The position numbers were made by a program, and so were the translations under genes. Of a DNA stretch of 64,000 bases, positions 17,301-25,846 are shown piece by piece. Location: assembly GCF_019977735.1 (NCBI RefSeq), contig NZ_AP025018.1, positions 5,832,580-5,896,579 of the forward strand. Reading direction: 5' to 3'. The notes under the pieces are model-generated. The model was given only the letters and a program-made list of their open reading frames with translations. It was not told the DNA's origin and did no database searches. The stretch is from Calothrix sp. PCC 7716 (GTDB taxonomy: Bacteria; Cyanobacteriota; Cyanobacteriia; Cyanobacteriales; Nostocaceae). Position 1 is the stretch's first letter. The number at the start of each line of letters is the position of its first letter.

Positions 17301-20009
17301 TAATCCTACTTGAATAGCTTCAGTAGCTTGACTTTGTGCTTTGTAAGTTTCAATACTAATTTGATAAACTTTAACCTGTTCTAGCAACGTTTTAGCATGT
17401 ACTAACACTTTATCAATTAACTCTTCCGCGCGCTTAAACTCTCCACTAAGATAAGCTGCTTCTGCTGCGGTCTCATGCAAAGCTAAAGTTAACTCATATT
17501 TTGTTTCCCAAGTATTTTCTGCTAGTAATTCAATTCCTATATTTAAATAGTTGAATGCTGCTGAGTATGCTGTTGATGCCATCGCTTTATGTCCAGCAGT
17601 TAAATTCATTTCTGCCAATTCATCACGTCTTGTTTGTTCTGTAATTAAATCAATAGCAACATTAAACTGTTTGACTAACTCAAAAACTCTTTCTTCTCTT
17701 TGAACAATTGGAGTACTCTCAAACAGTAAATTTCCTATTTTTAAATGAGTTAACTGTTTTTCTTCTTCAGAAATTAATGTATATGCAGCTTGTTGTACCC
17801 GGTCGTGTACAAATTTATATTCTTGTTTGTATTTATGGTCTGAGTAAGTATTAATATCTATTACATCTTGATTTAAACTTTCATATAATACATTACAAGT
17901 TTCGGCTTTTGGTATAATTAACCCTTCTAGTAATGCATCCCATAGCTTGGCTGTTACATCTTCTAGTGACCCTTGATTAATAATTGCTAGAGTCTTTAAA
18001 TCGAATTCGTTACCTATACAAGCAGCATATTTTAATAAGTTTTGAGTTGGTAATGGCAATTTTTCTAATTGTTTTGCCATGAATTCTACTACATCATCTG
18101 TAAAAGATAGCGCTTTAACTTCATCAAGCTCATATTCCCATTTAACAGTTTCGCTATTAAATCTAATTGCTTTTTCGTTATATAAATATTTAAGAAATTG
18201 ATTTACAAAAAACGGGTTGCCTTTAGTTTTAGTAAATACTATTTGATTTAGAACGCTTGTATTTGCCTCTTGATGATGAAGAGTATCCGCAATAAGAGAG
18301 TTTAATTGATTTTGAGTTAAAGGTTCTAATGTAATATAATTTACAATTGTTCCGGTTTTTTGAATTTCTTTGACTGTAATATCCAGAGGATGTGATTCGT
18401 CAACTTCGTTATTTCGATAGGCGCCAATTAATAGTAAACTTCTCGTACTGTCTTGCGTGTCGCTCATCAATAATTGAAGCAACTTTAAAGAAGCTGCATC
18501 AGCCCATTGTAAATCATCGATAAAAATAACTAATGGATTTTCTGGCGCCGCAAAAACATGAATAAATTTTTGAAATAATAAATTAAACCTGTTTTGAGCA
18601 GTACTACCAGAGAGCTTCTGAACTTCAGGTTGCGACCCAATAATAATTTCTAATTCTGGGATAATGTCTATAATAACTTGACCTTGTTCTCCTAATGCAG
18701 CCAAAATTTTTGCTTTCCAACCCTCAATTTTAGTCTCACTTTCACCAAGTAGCTGCCCAATTAAATCACGAAAAGCTTGTATCAACGCAGCAAAAGGTAT
18801 ATCTCGCTGAAACTGGTCAAATTTACCTTTAATAAAATAACCGCGATTTTTGACAATCGGTTTATGAACTTCATTAACTACAGCAGTTTTACCAACTCCA
18901 GAAAAACCTGTAACTAAAACCATCTCAACCCCACTACCTCCCCCCTTATTAAGGGGGGACTGAGGGGGGATCGAAGTGCGTTCAAAAGCAGCGAGTAAAG
19001 TTTCTACATGTGTTTCGCGACCATATAGTTTTTCCGGAATTAAAAAGCGGTCTGATATATCCTCCAGTGCTAATTCAAAGGGAACAATATTTCCCATCTC
19101 CTGCCAAGAACAAAAGCAAACTTCTAAATCATGTTTTAAACCTAAAGCACTTTGATAACGTGCTTCGGCATTTTTTGACATTAATTTATTGACTATTTGA
19201 CAAATAGTACTAGGGATATTTGGGTTAATACTTTGTATCGGTCTTGCTTGCTTTGCAAGATGACAATAAATTAGCTCGATAGGGTCATTGCTAGTAAAGG
19301 GTAATGTCCCAGTTAAAAGCTCGTAGAAAGTAACACCTAGCGAGTAAAAATCGGTGCGGTAATCGAGCGCGCGGTTCATACGTCCTGTTTGTTCAGGAGA
19401 AAGATAAGCAAGAGTTCCTTCTAAAAAGTCTGGATTTGTAAGCTGCTTAACTTCTTTAGGTAAAAGTGAAGCAATGCTAAAATCAATTACTTTAACTTCA
19501 AAAGTTGTAGGATTGATAAGAATATTAGCGGGTTTAATGTCTTTATGTATAATACGGTTACGATGTATGTTATCAAGGGCAGTAGCAACTGAAATAGCAA
19601 TATGTAAAAAACAACTAATAAAATCAAGCTTGTTATTAAAGTGTAATAAATGATTTAGATATGTATAATTAGAGACTTTTGTTTCTTCTTGATTCAATAA
19701 CTTTTTGATATCTTGAAGAGAAGTACCGCCAAAATCTTCCATTACTAAAGCATAGCCATTGCGGTAGTTTTCTAAGCTATAGGTTTTAACGACCCCAGGA
19801 AGGCTAAGATTTTTTGTGATTGTATATTGATTACGAAATTGAGCTACTTCATTAAAAGTTGGGTAATCATTCCGCATCATTTTAATGATGACAGATACTT
19901 GGTCTTTTTCTCTTATACCTCTGTAAACAAATGTTCTTGAACCTAGATAAACTTCTTCAATAATATGGTAGCCAGGAAGAGTGGGGATACTATTTAATGA
20001 TACAGACAT
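14382..20009 (-). CDS. Giant Ser/Thr kinase-AAA ATPase-GAF-histidine kinase (HstK type)
   Basis: The 1,875-residue protein joins two phosphorylation systems. Residues 10-285 are a Ser/Thr kinase with catalytic HKDIKPANI (about 157) and activation-segment SPEQTGR; the DFG motif reads DFS. An AAA/PknB-associated ATPase follows, with Walker A GFSGVGKT (about 368) and Walker B VIFIDDLQWAD. A long helical TPR-like region comes next, then a GAF domain (about 1400-1550), a coiled coil, and a histidine kinase with H-box AHEINNPINF (about 1620) and ATP-binding DNGVGI and GTGLGLSI. This matches the Nostoc HstK family. A palindrome encoding QSPLNKGG is inserted in frame near residue 350. The nearby response regulator at 20260 is a possible partner. 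Confidence 0.93.
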   Translation of the reverse strand: MSVSLNSIPTLPGYHIIEEVYLGSRTFVYRGIREKDQVSVIIKMMRNDYPTFNEVAQFRNQYTITKNLSLPGVVKTYSLENYRNGYALVMEDFGGTSLQDIKKLLNQEETKVSNYTYLNHLLHFNNKLDFISCFLHIAISVATALDNIHRNRIIHKDIKPANILINPTTFEVKVIDFSIASLLPKEVKQLTNPDFLEGTLAYLSPEQTGRMNRALDYRTDFYSLGVTFYELLTGTLPFTSNDPIELIYCHLAKQARPIQSINPNIPSTICQIVNKLMSKNAEARYQSALGLKHDLEVCFCSWQEMGNIVPFELALEDISDRFLIPEKLYGRETHVETLLAAFERTSIPPQSPLNKGGGSGVEMVLVTGFSGVGKTAVVNEVHKPIVKNRGYFIKGKFDQFQRDIPFAALIQAFRDLIGQLLGESETKIEGWKAKILAALGEQGQVIIDIIPELEIIIGSQPEVQKLSGSTAQNRFNLLFQKFIHVFAAPENPLVIFIDDLQWADAASLKLLQLLMSDTQDSTRSLLLIGAYRNNEVDESHPLDITVKEIQKTGTIVNYITLEPLTQNQLNSLIADTLHHQEANTSVLNQIVFTKTKGNPFFVNQFLKYLYNEKAIRFNSETVKWEYELDEVKALSFTDDVVEFMAKQLEKLPLPTQNLLKYAACIGNEFDLKTLAIINQGSLEDVTAKLWDALLEGLIIPKAETCNVLYESLNQDVIDINTYSDHKYKQEYKFVHDRVQQAAYTLISEEEKQLTHLKIGNLLFESTPIVQREERVFELVKQFNVAIDLITEQTRRDELAEMNLTAGHKAMASTAYSAAFNYLNIGIELLAENTWETKYELTLALHETAAEAAYLSGEFKRAEELIDKVLVHAKTLLEQVKVYQISIETYKAQSQATEAIQVGLTVLGLLGVKLPEKPKQEDIDILFQKTRLALAGKEIKNFINLPNMNNQEKLIVMNVLVRLLPITAVTNQALFNLIILKQLNLSLEYGNCAASAMSYGTYGIALNSNYEGIDSSYQYGQLALGVLEKFNNHIFKSIVLFVVNTFLVGWKQHIKETIKPLLNAYLIGLDAGDLEHAAYSAYMYVEHSFWVGKNLLDLEKETAQYHAKIINIQQDMPLQTLAINWQTILILLGAAEHRFYLKSEIYDENIMLPIYQQLGSRTPIFYIYLQKLFLCYLFQNYSLALDNAKLAENYLDAVPSKFVVGIFYLYYSLTLLRLYPEATPLEQVKILDKILFFQNRLQTWRGHAPENFNHKYCLLIAEKYQILGKRFEAIEYYELAISLAKEHGFVQEEALANELTGNFYLAWGKDKIAQIYLIDAYYCYVRWGAKAKIDDLLQRYPQLLAQIIQTETFSALSVRDSNSLAQTSLSTVSNSQTIFGSYTSISKYFDVATIIKASQALSEKIEFSELISTLIQVVMENAGASKCALILSEGENLDLTVTAVGTSSVSTSITTTFPFIELDDSKDIPISLINYVKRTKKIFVFDDAKDVTSLAGDSYIIRQQPKSLLCTPITNQGKLLGILYLENNVTVGTFTRDRVQILNLLTTQAAISLENARLYKNLAQANLSLEEYNHTLEEKVQARTRELNEKNQHLKQALEDLQNTQTQLIQSEKMSSLGQMVAGMAHEINNPINFIYGNIVHANNYINDLLDLVTLYRQEYSPTLRIQAKNEEIDFDFLSKDLPNLLESMKVGSSRIRNIVLSLRNFSRLDEAEMKAVNIHEGIDNTLMILQHRLEAKSTRPEIKVIKEYGVLPQVNCYVSKLNQVFMNILSNGIDALDELIYSSKYSDYQPKICISTELIYSSRVRVMIADNGVGICQEVIHKIFDPFFTTKAVGSGTGLGLSISYQIIVDKHKGKLTCNSCLGKGTEFVIEIPIC
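18940..18970. repeat. GC-rich palindromic repeat inside the HstK-type gene
   Basis: CCCCCCTTA-T-TAAGGGGGG (18940-18958) is a perfect palindrome around one base, followed by ACTGAGGGGGG. On the coding strand it encodes QSPLNKGG in the linker between the kinase and ATPase domains. Its base composition is unlike the surrounding gene. Confidence 0.7.
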
Positions 20010-20130
20010 GTATTAATATACTCAAATATTCTCTACAAGTAGTATTCCCACCTTTTTACAGCTACTAACAGAACCATAGAAAATATGAATACTTTTGTAG
20101 AAGAAAAAATGTAGCTATTTATAAAATATG

Positions 20131-20165
20131 AGAAACCGAGTTTCAATGAATAAACCCGGTTTATC
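20131..20165. repeat. Paired AGAAACC-type repeats, copy 2
   Basis: AGAAACCGAGTTTC and TAAACCCGGTTTA lie about 20 bases apart, a shorter version of the pairs at 9145, 24364 and 47146. Confidence 0.55.
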
Positions 20166-20195
20166 AGTCAAGCTTTTACTACGAACACAAACATT

Positions 20196-20225
20196 TAAAA
20201 TAAAAAGCCTGATTGTTACAGGCTT
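20196..20225 (-). terminator. Intrinsic terminator after the response regulator
   Basis: On the minus strand AAGCCTG, a 7-base loop and CAGGCTT are followed by TTTATTTT, about 35 bases after the stop codon at 20260. The stem is perfect and the T-tract is present. Confidence 0.8.
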
Positions 20226-20259
20226 ATATGTTTTACGGCTAGCATAGCAGTACAACAAA

Positions 20260-20841
20260 TCATTTAATTTTTTGTTTAATAAATGTCACTACTTGAGCTA
20301 ACTGTTTTTTCAAGCTGTCTATTTCCACTTGCATTTTGGCAATTTTGTCATTTAACGCCTGAATTTCAGCTCCGTTTGTAGATGTTACAACACCGTTAGT
20401 TGGAGTTGCTCCATTTTTACCAGCAGCTTGTGCATTCACTTGGGTTTGGTCTTGGCGAGGTTGTTTTGACTTCGCCATTGCTGCTTTAATAGCATTAATC
20501 AACTGTTTTTGGTCAAAGGGTTTGTTGAGAAATTCAAAGTACTCAAAAGGTTCCGAGATTTTCTCAGTAACTTCTTCCTTTCGCCCTGACATGATTACCA
20601 AGGGTATTTTTCTCAAATCGGGTTGGGCTTGAATTTGTTGGAATACGTCCCATCCGCTCATTTTGGGCAAGAGAAAGTCCAGCATAATTAAGCTAAACTT
20701 TTCCTGTTGGATAAGTTTTAGCCCCTCAATACCGTCTTTTGCTTCAAACACTTGAAAGTTGCCCGAAGGAGGTAACATTTCTCGTACTTTTACCCTAACA
20801 ACTGTAGTGTCATCGATAACTAGGATTTTGTTACTTGCCAC
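20260..20841 (-). CDS. Single-domain response regulator with coiled-coil tail
   Basis: The receiver domain starts NKILVIDDTTVV, carries the phosphoacceptor Asp in LIMLDFLLPKMSG, a switch Ser in VIMSGRK and the conserved Lys in LNKPFD. A Gln/Thr/Asn-rich linker leads to a C-terminal coiled coil (LNDKIAKMQVEIDSLKKQL), which may mediate dimerisation; there is no DNA-binding domain. I chose the GTG at 20841 because it starts the protein just before the receiver domain; an in-frame ATG at 20907 would add 22 residues unlike the family. It lies upstream of the HstK-type kinase on the same strand, though a terminator separates them. Confidence 0.88.
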   Translation of the reverse strand: MASNKILVIDDTTVVRVKVREMLPPSGNFQVFEAKDGIEGLKLIQQEKFSLIMLDFLLPKMSGWDVFQQIQAQPDLRKIPLVIMSGRKEEVTEKISEPFEYFEFLNKPFDQKQLINAIKAAMAKSKQPRQDQTQVNAQAAGKNGATPTNGVVTSTNGAEIQALNDKIAKMQVEIDSLKKQLAQVVTFIKQKIK

Positions 20842-21029
20842 GACTGATTTCTCTAACAGATACTTTAGTTTTAGATGGCTAATGCCGATTAGTAGACAAT
20901 GAATCATCCCACTATATCCAATATTTATGTGAATTGGGGGATAGTAGATTCTGGGAAATATAACGATGATGTAAATTTATTGTGTACGTATCCACGTAGT
21001 AATGGTTTTTACTGATATCAAGGTGATAT

Positions 21030-21899
21030 ATGTCTTCAAATACAGAATTTAAATCAGAAATTTTGGCACTGCCTCAATGGCTGCGGCGCCCAATTGGCAA
21101 GGCTAGCGAACTTTCAACAGTCCAGCAAATTATTAAGCAACGGCAAATACATACGATTTGCGAGGAGGGTCGATGTCCAAATCGGGGAGAGTGCTATGCT
21201 CAAAAAACTGCTACCTTTTTATTGATGGGTCCGACCTGTACAAGGTCTTGCGCGTTTTGCCAGGTTGACAAGGGACATGCGCCAATGCCTTTAGATATTG
21301 ATGAGCCAACAAAGGTAGCTGAGGCAGTAAAGCTTTTGGGTTTGCGCTACGTCGTTTTAACCTCGGTTGCACGCGATGATTTGCCCGACCAAGGCGCCGG
21401 ACATTTTGTAACTACAATGGCGAAGGTGAGAGAATTAAATCCTGAAACTCAAATCGAAGTTTTAACTCCAGATTTTTACGGTGACTTTTCTCGTATCGAA
21501 GCCATTGCTCAATCTAAACCCGCCTGCTTTAACCATAACATCGAAACAGTACGACGCTTAACTCCGAGAGTCAGACGTGGCGCCAAATATGACCGTTCAC
21601 TTGCAGTACTGCAAATCGTCAAAGATGTTGACCCAACAATTCCGACTAAATCGGGTTTGATGTTAGGACATGGTGAGACACGCGCAGAAATCATCGAAAC
21701 AATGGCTGATTTACGTTCGTATAAATGTGACCGCATTACATTAGGTCAGTACATGCGTCCTTCACTAGACCATCTACCAGTACAAAAATATTGGACACCA
21801 GAGGAATTTGACGAACTTGGCGATATCGCGCGCGAAATGGGTTTCCGTCACGTCCGTTCGGGTCCTTTAGTTCGCAGTTCGTATCACGCAGGGGAATAA
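21030..21899 (+). CDS. lipA: Lipoyl synthase
   Basis: LipA inserts two sulfur atoms into protein-bound octanoyl chains to make lipoate, needed by 2-oxoacid dehydrogenases and glycine decarboxylase. The 289-residue protein has the auxiliary cluster motif CX4CX5C ([12 protein letters not shown]) and the radical-SAM CX3CX2C motif (CTRSCAFC). The C-terminal RSSYHA contains the serine that ligates the auxiliary cluster. Length is normal. An AAGGTGA sequence precedes the ATG. Cyanobacteria often carry two LipA copies; whether this is the main one cannot be told here. psaX follows 98 bases downstream. Confidence 0.96.
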   Translation: MSSNTEFKSEILALPQWLRRPIGKASELSTVQQIIKQRQIHTICEEGRCPNRGECYAQKTATFLLMGPTCTRSCAFCQVDKGHAPMPLDIDEPTKVAEAVKLLGLRYVVLTSVARDDLPDQGAGHFVTTMAKVRELNPETQIEVLTPDFYGDFSRIEAIAQSKPACFNHNIETVRRLTPRVRRGAKYDRSLAVLQIVKDVDPTIPTKSGLMLGHGETRAEIIETMADLRSYKCDRITLGQYMRPSLDHLPVQKYWTPEEFDELGDIAREMGFRHVRSGPLVRSSYHAGE

Positions 21900-21997
21900 G
21901 TAAAGGGTGAAGATCAAAAATATTTTTTACGAATGTAGGCAATGGGGACCGCTCTTTGGTATTTCTAAAGAAGTTCTTAAAATAGGAGTTCACATAT

Positions 21998-22132
21998 ATG
22001 GCACCTTCAGTTGGAAAAGACGTTGCTAATACTGGAGCAAAACCTCCCTATACCTATCGCACAGCTTGGGCACTTTTTCTTCTTGCTGGCAATTTGATAG
22101 TAGCTGCGTTCTATTTCCATATTCTTGAGTAA
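21998..22132 (+). CDS. psaX: Photosystem I subunit PsaX
   Basis: A 44-residue ORF ends TAWALFLLAGNLIVAAFYFH plus ILE, which resembles PsaX, a one-helix peripheral subunit of photosystem I found in some cyanobacteria. A hydrophilic N-terminus of about 20 residues is followed by a single membrane helix. AGGAG lies about 8 bases upstream of the ATG. A terminator-like hairpin follows at 22138. PsaX binds a chlorophyll at the edge of the complex in known structures. Confidence 0.82.
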   Translation: MAPSVGKDVANTGAKPPYTYRTAWALFLLAGNLIVAAFYFHILE

Positions 22133-22137
22133 TCCAT

Positions 22138-22183
22138 AAGGGTAGAGGTGAAGGGGGAAACCCTTTTGCCTTTACCCTTCTTT
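22138..22183 (+). terminator. Probable intrinsic terminator of psaX
   Basis: Outer arms AAGGGTA/TACCCTT and inner arms AAGGG/CCCTT form a long imperfect stem starting 6 bases after the psaX stop, followed by CTTT. The rest of the spacer to 22558 shows no convincing gene. Confidence 0.6.
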
Positions 22184-22330
22184 ACAAAAATAAATACACA
22201 CGTAATTCAATTTGCTTGTGTCGAGTGCATTTACGACCATAGTAGTTTTTCGGAAAGCAGCATTACAACCGTAAAATTTCATACGTCAGACGAAGAGCCA
22301 AATGTGGTCAGGGTAATGGTACTGTCTACA

Positions 22331-22344
22331 GTAATCGTATTTAC
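22331..22344 (+). promoter_or_regulatory. Candidate NtcA-type GTA-N8-TAC site
   Basis: GTAATCGTATTTAC matches the NtcA core GTA-N8-TAC. A weak TAN3T element (TAATTT) begins 26 bases later, slightly further than the usual class II spacing. It lies about 215 bases before the hybrid kinase start. The match is short and could be chance. Confidence 0.22.
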
Positions 22345-22558
22345 AGTCAGTTGGGTAAGTTGGTTGATTTAATTTGTAATAAACTGGGCAAATTGTGCAT
22401 TCATGAGTTAATCTTGTCTAGTTGTTATTACGGTTTTGCAATGAATGATTTTTGATAATGAGTATCAACATTAAAGTTATATTTGACACTTTGGGTTTTA
22501 ACTTATCAATATAGAGATAAATGTACGCTAATATACATGGGGACTTACAAGCACTTTT

Positions 22559-24358
22559 GTGCGTAGCCAAATTTGTTCAGTGGTCGATTTGACAATGCAG
22601 CAGTATTCGAGCTTACCAGAACAAAACTCACAAGTTGATTCAAAATCAACACTTTTGACCACGATTGAGCATTTGCGCGACCAATTATGGGTAGAAAGCA
22701 GCTTAAATCAGCTGCAATCTCATTTAAACGAATGCTTAATTTCCATTTGCAGTGACAATATACAGTGTTTAGAGTCTAAAATATTTCAAACTGTGGTCAA
22801 TCAGCTTGGACTTGCGATTAAGTCGAGTCAAGTTGGTATTGCATTAGTTCAACCTGGGTCTACTTATGCAAAACTTTGCTATATCTCAACTGCTGCGGCG
22901 CCTGAAAGTGAAAATTTACAAGTTAAACTACAGCTAGAACAAACAATTAGTACCGATGAATTAAATTTGTGGAAAACACAGCAACCTCAATGTGCCTTCC
23001 CAATTACAGCTAGCCAAGCCAACACATTACTAGGATGGCTGATAATTGTCTACCCAACTCAAATTAAAGAAACTGCTTTTTTTAACACATGTAAGCAGCA
23101 GTTGCTAAAATTATCTGTTGAGCGGTGTATTGCAGCGTTAATACAAGTGCGGCAGTTACAATCATTAGAACAAGTTTATCAAGATTTAAAGAATTATAAT
23201 CAAGAGCTTCAGCGTACCAATCAACTCAAAAATCAGTTTCTTGCTAGTACCAGTCATGAAATTAGAACTCCATTAAGCTCAATTCTTGGCTTTACTCATT
23301 TATTAATCGCTCAAGGATTTGATGCCAGTCGCGAACGTCATCAAGAATACTTAAATATAATTCAGTCTAGCGGCAAGCATTTGCTAGCTTTGATTAACGA
23401 TATATTAGACCTTTCCAAAATCGAAGCAAATCAAATGGAGGTGCAGTGGGAAGCTGTAGATATACCCGCAATTAGTCGAACTGTTTTTGCGCTGGTAAAA
23501 GAGAAAGCTGCAACAAAGGGTTTGAAGATGGTTTTGGATTTAGACCCTGATGTAACGAACATTATCGCTGACTCGCTACGACTCAAGCAAATGTTGTTAA
23601 ATTTGCTTTTTAACGCTTTAAAATTTACCGAGTCTGGTTCAGTTGGTTTGCAAGTCAAAAAAATCAATGACTTTGTGCATTTTATAGTTTGGGATACAGG
23701 TACAGGTATACCATTCGAGCATCAAGGGGAATTATTTCAACCTTATTCGCAAATAGCTAATGTACTGGTAAGTCGTGATGAAGGAACAGGTTTAGGACTA
23801 GCGGTAACTCGCAAGTTAGCAGAACTTCACAGTGGTTATGTCGAAGTTGAATCTGAGATGAATAAAGGTTCGCGTTTTACAATTGTATTACCGTTGAATC
23901 AATCTATAAATGTTGAAACAGAAAATAATACAAATCAAATTGCAGGAATCGAGCATAATACCTATTGCCCACTTCCTGAAGTAATTTTATCTTCTAATCC
24001 TCCCTTAATTTTAATATTGGAGGACGACTTACCCAACGCACAAATGATGCAAACCTACTTAAGAAAATTAGGTTACAACATAGGGTGGGTAAAAAATGCT
24101 ACACAATTTTGGGACTTTTTACAGCAACAATGCCCATCAATAATTCTGCTAGATATATATTTACCTGACTGCAACGGCTTTAAGTTAATCAAGCAACTAC
24201 GTGAAAACGAGAAGTATAAAGATATAAAAATAATAGCTCAAACAGCGATGGCAATGAAAGGCGACCGTGAAACCTGTATTGCAGCTGGTTTTGACGATTA
24301 TATTTGTAAGCCAATTGATTTACCACTACTTGCAGCACTTGTATCTAAATATAGTTAA
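22559..24358 (+). CDS. Hybrid sensor histidine kinase-response regulator
   Basis: The 599-residue cytoplasmic protein has a GAF-like N-terminal sensor region (about 50-205), a coiled coil, HisKA with the phosphoacceptor H233 in STSHEIRTPLS, a HATPase domain (DTGTGIPF, GTGLGLAV) and a C-terminal receiver domain with the Asp in IILLDIYLPD and the Lys in ICKPID. No membrane segments are present, so the signal is probably cytosolic. The frame opens with GTG at 22559; an ATG at codon 13 (MQQYSS) is an alternative start. Layout suggests a phosphorelay, with an unknown phosphotransfer partner. Confidence 0.92.
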   Translation: MRSQICSVVDLTMQQYSSLPEQNSQVDSKSTLLTTIEHLRDQLWVESSLNQLQSHLNECLISICSDNIQCLESKIFQTVVNQLGLAIKSSQVGIALVQPGSTYAKLCYISTAAAPESENLQVKLQLEQTISTDELNLWKTQQPQCAFPITASQANTLLGWLIIVYPTQIKETAFFNTCKQQLLKLSVERCIAALIQVRQLQSLEQVYQDLKNYNQELQRTNQLKNQFLASTSHEIRTPLSSILGFTHLLIAQGFDASRERHQEYLNIIQSSGKHLLALINDILDLSKIEANQMEVQWEAVDIPAISRTVFALVKEKAATKGLKMVLDLDPDVTNIIADSLRLKQMLLNLLFNALKFTESGSVGLQVKKINDFVHFIVWDTGTGIPFEHQGELFQPYSQIANVLVSRDEGTGLGLAVTRKLAELHSGYVEVESEMNKGSRFTIVLPLNQSINVETENNTNQIAGIEHNTYCPLPEVILSSNPPLILILEDDLPNAQMMQTYLRKLGYNIGWVKNATQFWDFLQQQCPSIILLDIYLPDCNGFKLIKQLRENEKYKDIKIIAQTAMAMKGDRETCIAAGFDDYICKPIDLPLLAALVSKYS

Positions 24359-24363
24359 ATAGT

Positions 24364-24431
24364 AGAAACCCGGTTTCTCGCACAAAATTGTTATTTTTAT
24401 TAGAAGTTATCAAATAAGAAACCCGGTTTCT
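24364..24431. repeat. Paired AGAAACCCGGTTTCT repeats, copy 3
   Basis: Two identical perfect 15-base palindromes AGAAACCCGGTTTCT (24364-24378 and 24417-24431) are separated by 38 AT-rich bases. This is the best-preserved of the four copies and lies between the hybrid kinase and larE. Confidence 0.8.
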
Positions 24432-24475
24432 GAAAGATGTTTAAAATAAGAACTGGCGCCATATAATATAAATCT

Positions 24476-25309
24476 ATGTTAAATGAAAAACTTGATCAAC
24501 TCAAAGCTTTATTTGCTCAAATGGAGCAAGCGCTCATAGCTTATTCTGGTGGTGTTGATAGTACCTTAGTAGCAAAAATTGCATATGATGTCTTAGGTAC
24601 ACGTGCTTTAGCTGTGACTGCTGTTTCACCTTCTTTGCTTCCAGAAGAGCTAGAAGATGCAAAAGTTCAAGCTGCGACAATTGGAATTCGCCATCAAGTA
24701 ATCGAAACACACGAGATGGAAAATCCGAATTATACAGCAAATCCAGTTAACCGTTGTTATTTTTGTAAAAGCGAACTTCACGACACTCTTAGACCATTAG
24801 CAAACCAGCTTGGCTATCCTTATGTTGTAGATGGTGTCAATGCTGATGATTTACACGATTATCGTCCAGGTATTCAAGCTGCCAAAGAAAGAGGCGCCTT
24901 TTCTCCTTTAGCTGAAGTAGGCGCTAGTAAACTAGAAGTACGCCAGCTTTCACAGCAGCTTGGTTTACCGTGGTGGGATAAACCAGCACAACCTTGCTTA
25001 AGTTCAAGATTTCCTTATGGAGAAGAGATTACAGTAGCTAAATTGCAGCGAGTAGGTAGGGCAGAAATATATTTACGTAAACTAGGGTTTTCAAACCTGC
25101 GCGTCCGTTCTGAAGGTGATACCGCACGGATTGAATTACCAACCGAACACATTAAAGATTTTGTATCAGAAATTGATTTACAATTAGTTGTCTCAGCTTT
25201 TCAAGAACTCGGTTTTATCTATGTCACATTAGATTTAGAAGGATATCGCAGCGGTAAGTTAAACCAAGTCCTTAATAAACAGTTAGTTAAAGCCAACTCT
25301 TTTCGATAA
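24476..25309 (+). CDS. larE: ATP-dependent sacrificial sulfur transferase LarE
   Basis: LarE activates a substrate carboxylate with ATP and transfers sulfur, in the best-known case to build the nickel-pincer cofactor of lactate racemase. The PP-loop AYSGGVDST is at residues 22-30. The NRCYFCKSEL motif (about 92-101) and LSSRFPYG are family hallmarks. The length of 277 residues is normal. No larB/larC is in the window, and many cyanobacteria carry larE alone, so the actual acceptor here is uncertain. No clear terminator follows; the stretch 25310-25470 has no gene. Confidence 0.93.
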   Translation: MLNEKLDQLKALFAQMEQALIAYSGGVDSTLVAKIAYDVLGTRALAVTAVSPSLLPEELEDAKVQAATIGIRHQVIETHEMENPNYTANPVNRCYFCKSELHDTLRPLANQLGYPYVVDGVNADDLHDYRPGIQAAKERGAFSPLAEVGASKLEVRQLSQQLGLPWWDKPAQPCLSSRFPYGEEITVAKLQRVGRAEIYLRKLGFSNLRVRSEGDTARIELPTEHIKDFVSEIDLQLVVSAFQELGFIYVTLDLEGYRSGKLNQVLNKQLVKANSFR

Positions 25310-25470
25310 ATTGTGGCAACAGAGAAAATATTAGTAAGCCTCGTATTAAGTTCTTGCTCAAACAAGGCAATTTGGTACTACTGGTTTTGTTAACAGGTAG
25401 TACTCACACTTTGGCGCCGCTTGCATCATCCGTTACATCCGCTTATCATCCGTTGCCAATCTGACCACAT

Positions 25471-25833
25471 TTACAAAATTTCTGCTTCAACAGGCACTAA
25501 GAAGCAGCCATTAATTCTCCACATGCCTTCTGGCTGCTTGGACATTAAATATAAAGCCCTAACTGGAACCCCATCAGGGCCCAGAAGCAATACAAGCTGT
25601 GTAATATTTCCTTGAATTGTAGTAATATTCTCAAACAGTACCGAACGGGGACGATAAACAGGTAGATACCCTGTTTTCACCATTTTGAGAAAATTCTCCG
25701 CCGTTTGAAATTGCGTCCTAATTTCAGGACTTGCGAAAGCAAACGCTTCTTCGGCGTTGTCTTGTTGAAACGCTTGCAATTGCTGTTCAATCACGAAACG
25801 AATAGCTGTGCTATCGCTATCAGTTACTTTCAT
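25471..25833 (-). CDS. DUF4864-family protein
   Basis: This 120-residue soluble protein reads as a small NTF2-like/DUF4864 domain: AIRFVIEQQLQAFQQDNAEEAFAFA near the start, then RPRSVLFEN and WRINGCFLVP at the end. Such proteins have no known function. It lies 13 bases downstream of the capA-like gene on the same strand, so the two are probably co-transcribed. Confidence 0.75.
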   Translation of the reverse strand: MKVTDSDSTAIRFVIEQQLQAFQQDNAEEAFAFASPEIRTQFQTAENFLKMVKTGYLPVYRPRSVLFENITTIQGNITQLVLLLGPDGVPVRALYLMSKQPEGMWRINGCFLVPVEAEIL

Positions 25834-25846
25834 TCTAATGCAGGAG

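Noticed and set aside
22148-22372. 74-codon plus-strand frame after psaX
   Set aside because: It starts inside the psaX terminator hairpin and has no family resemblance.
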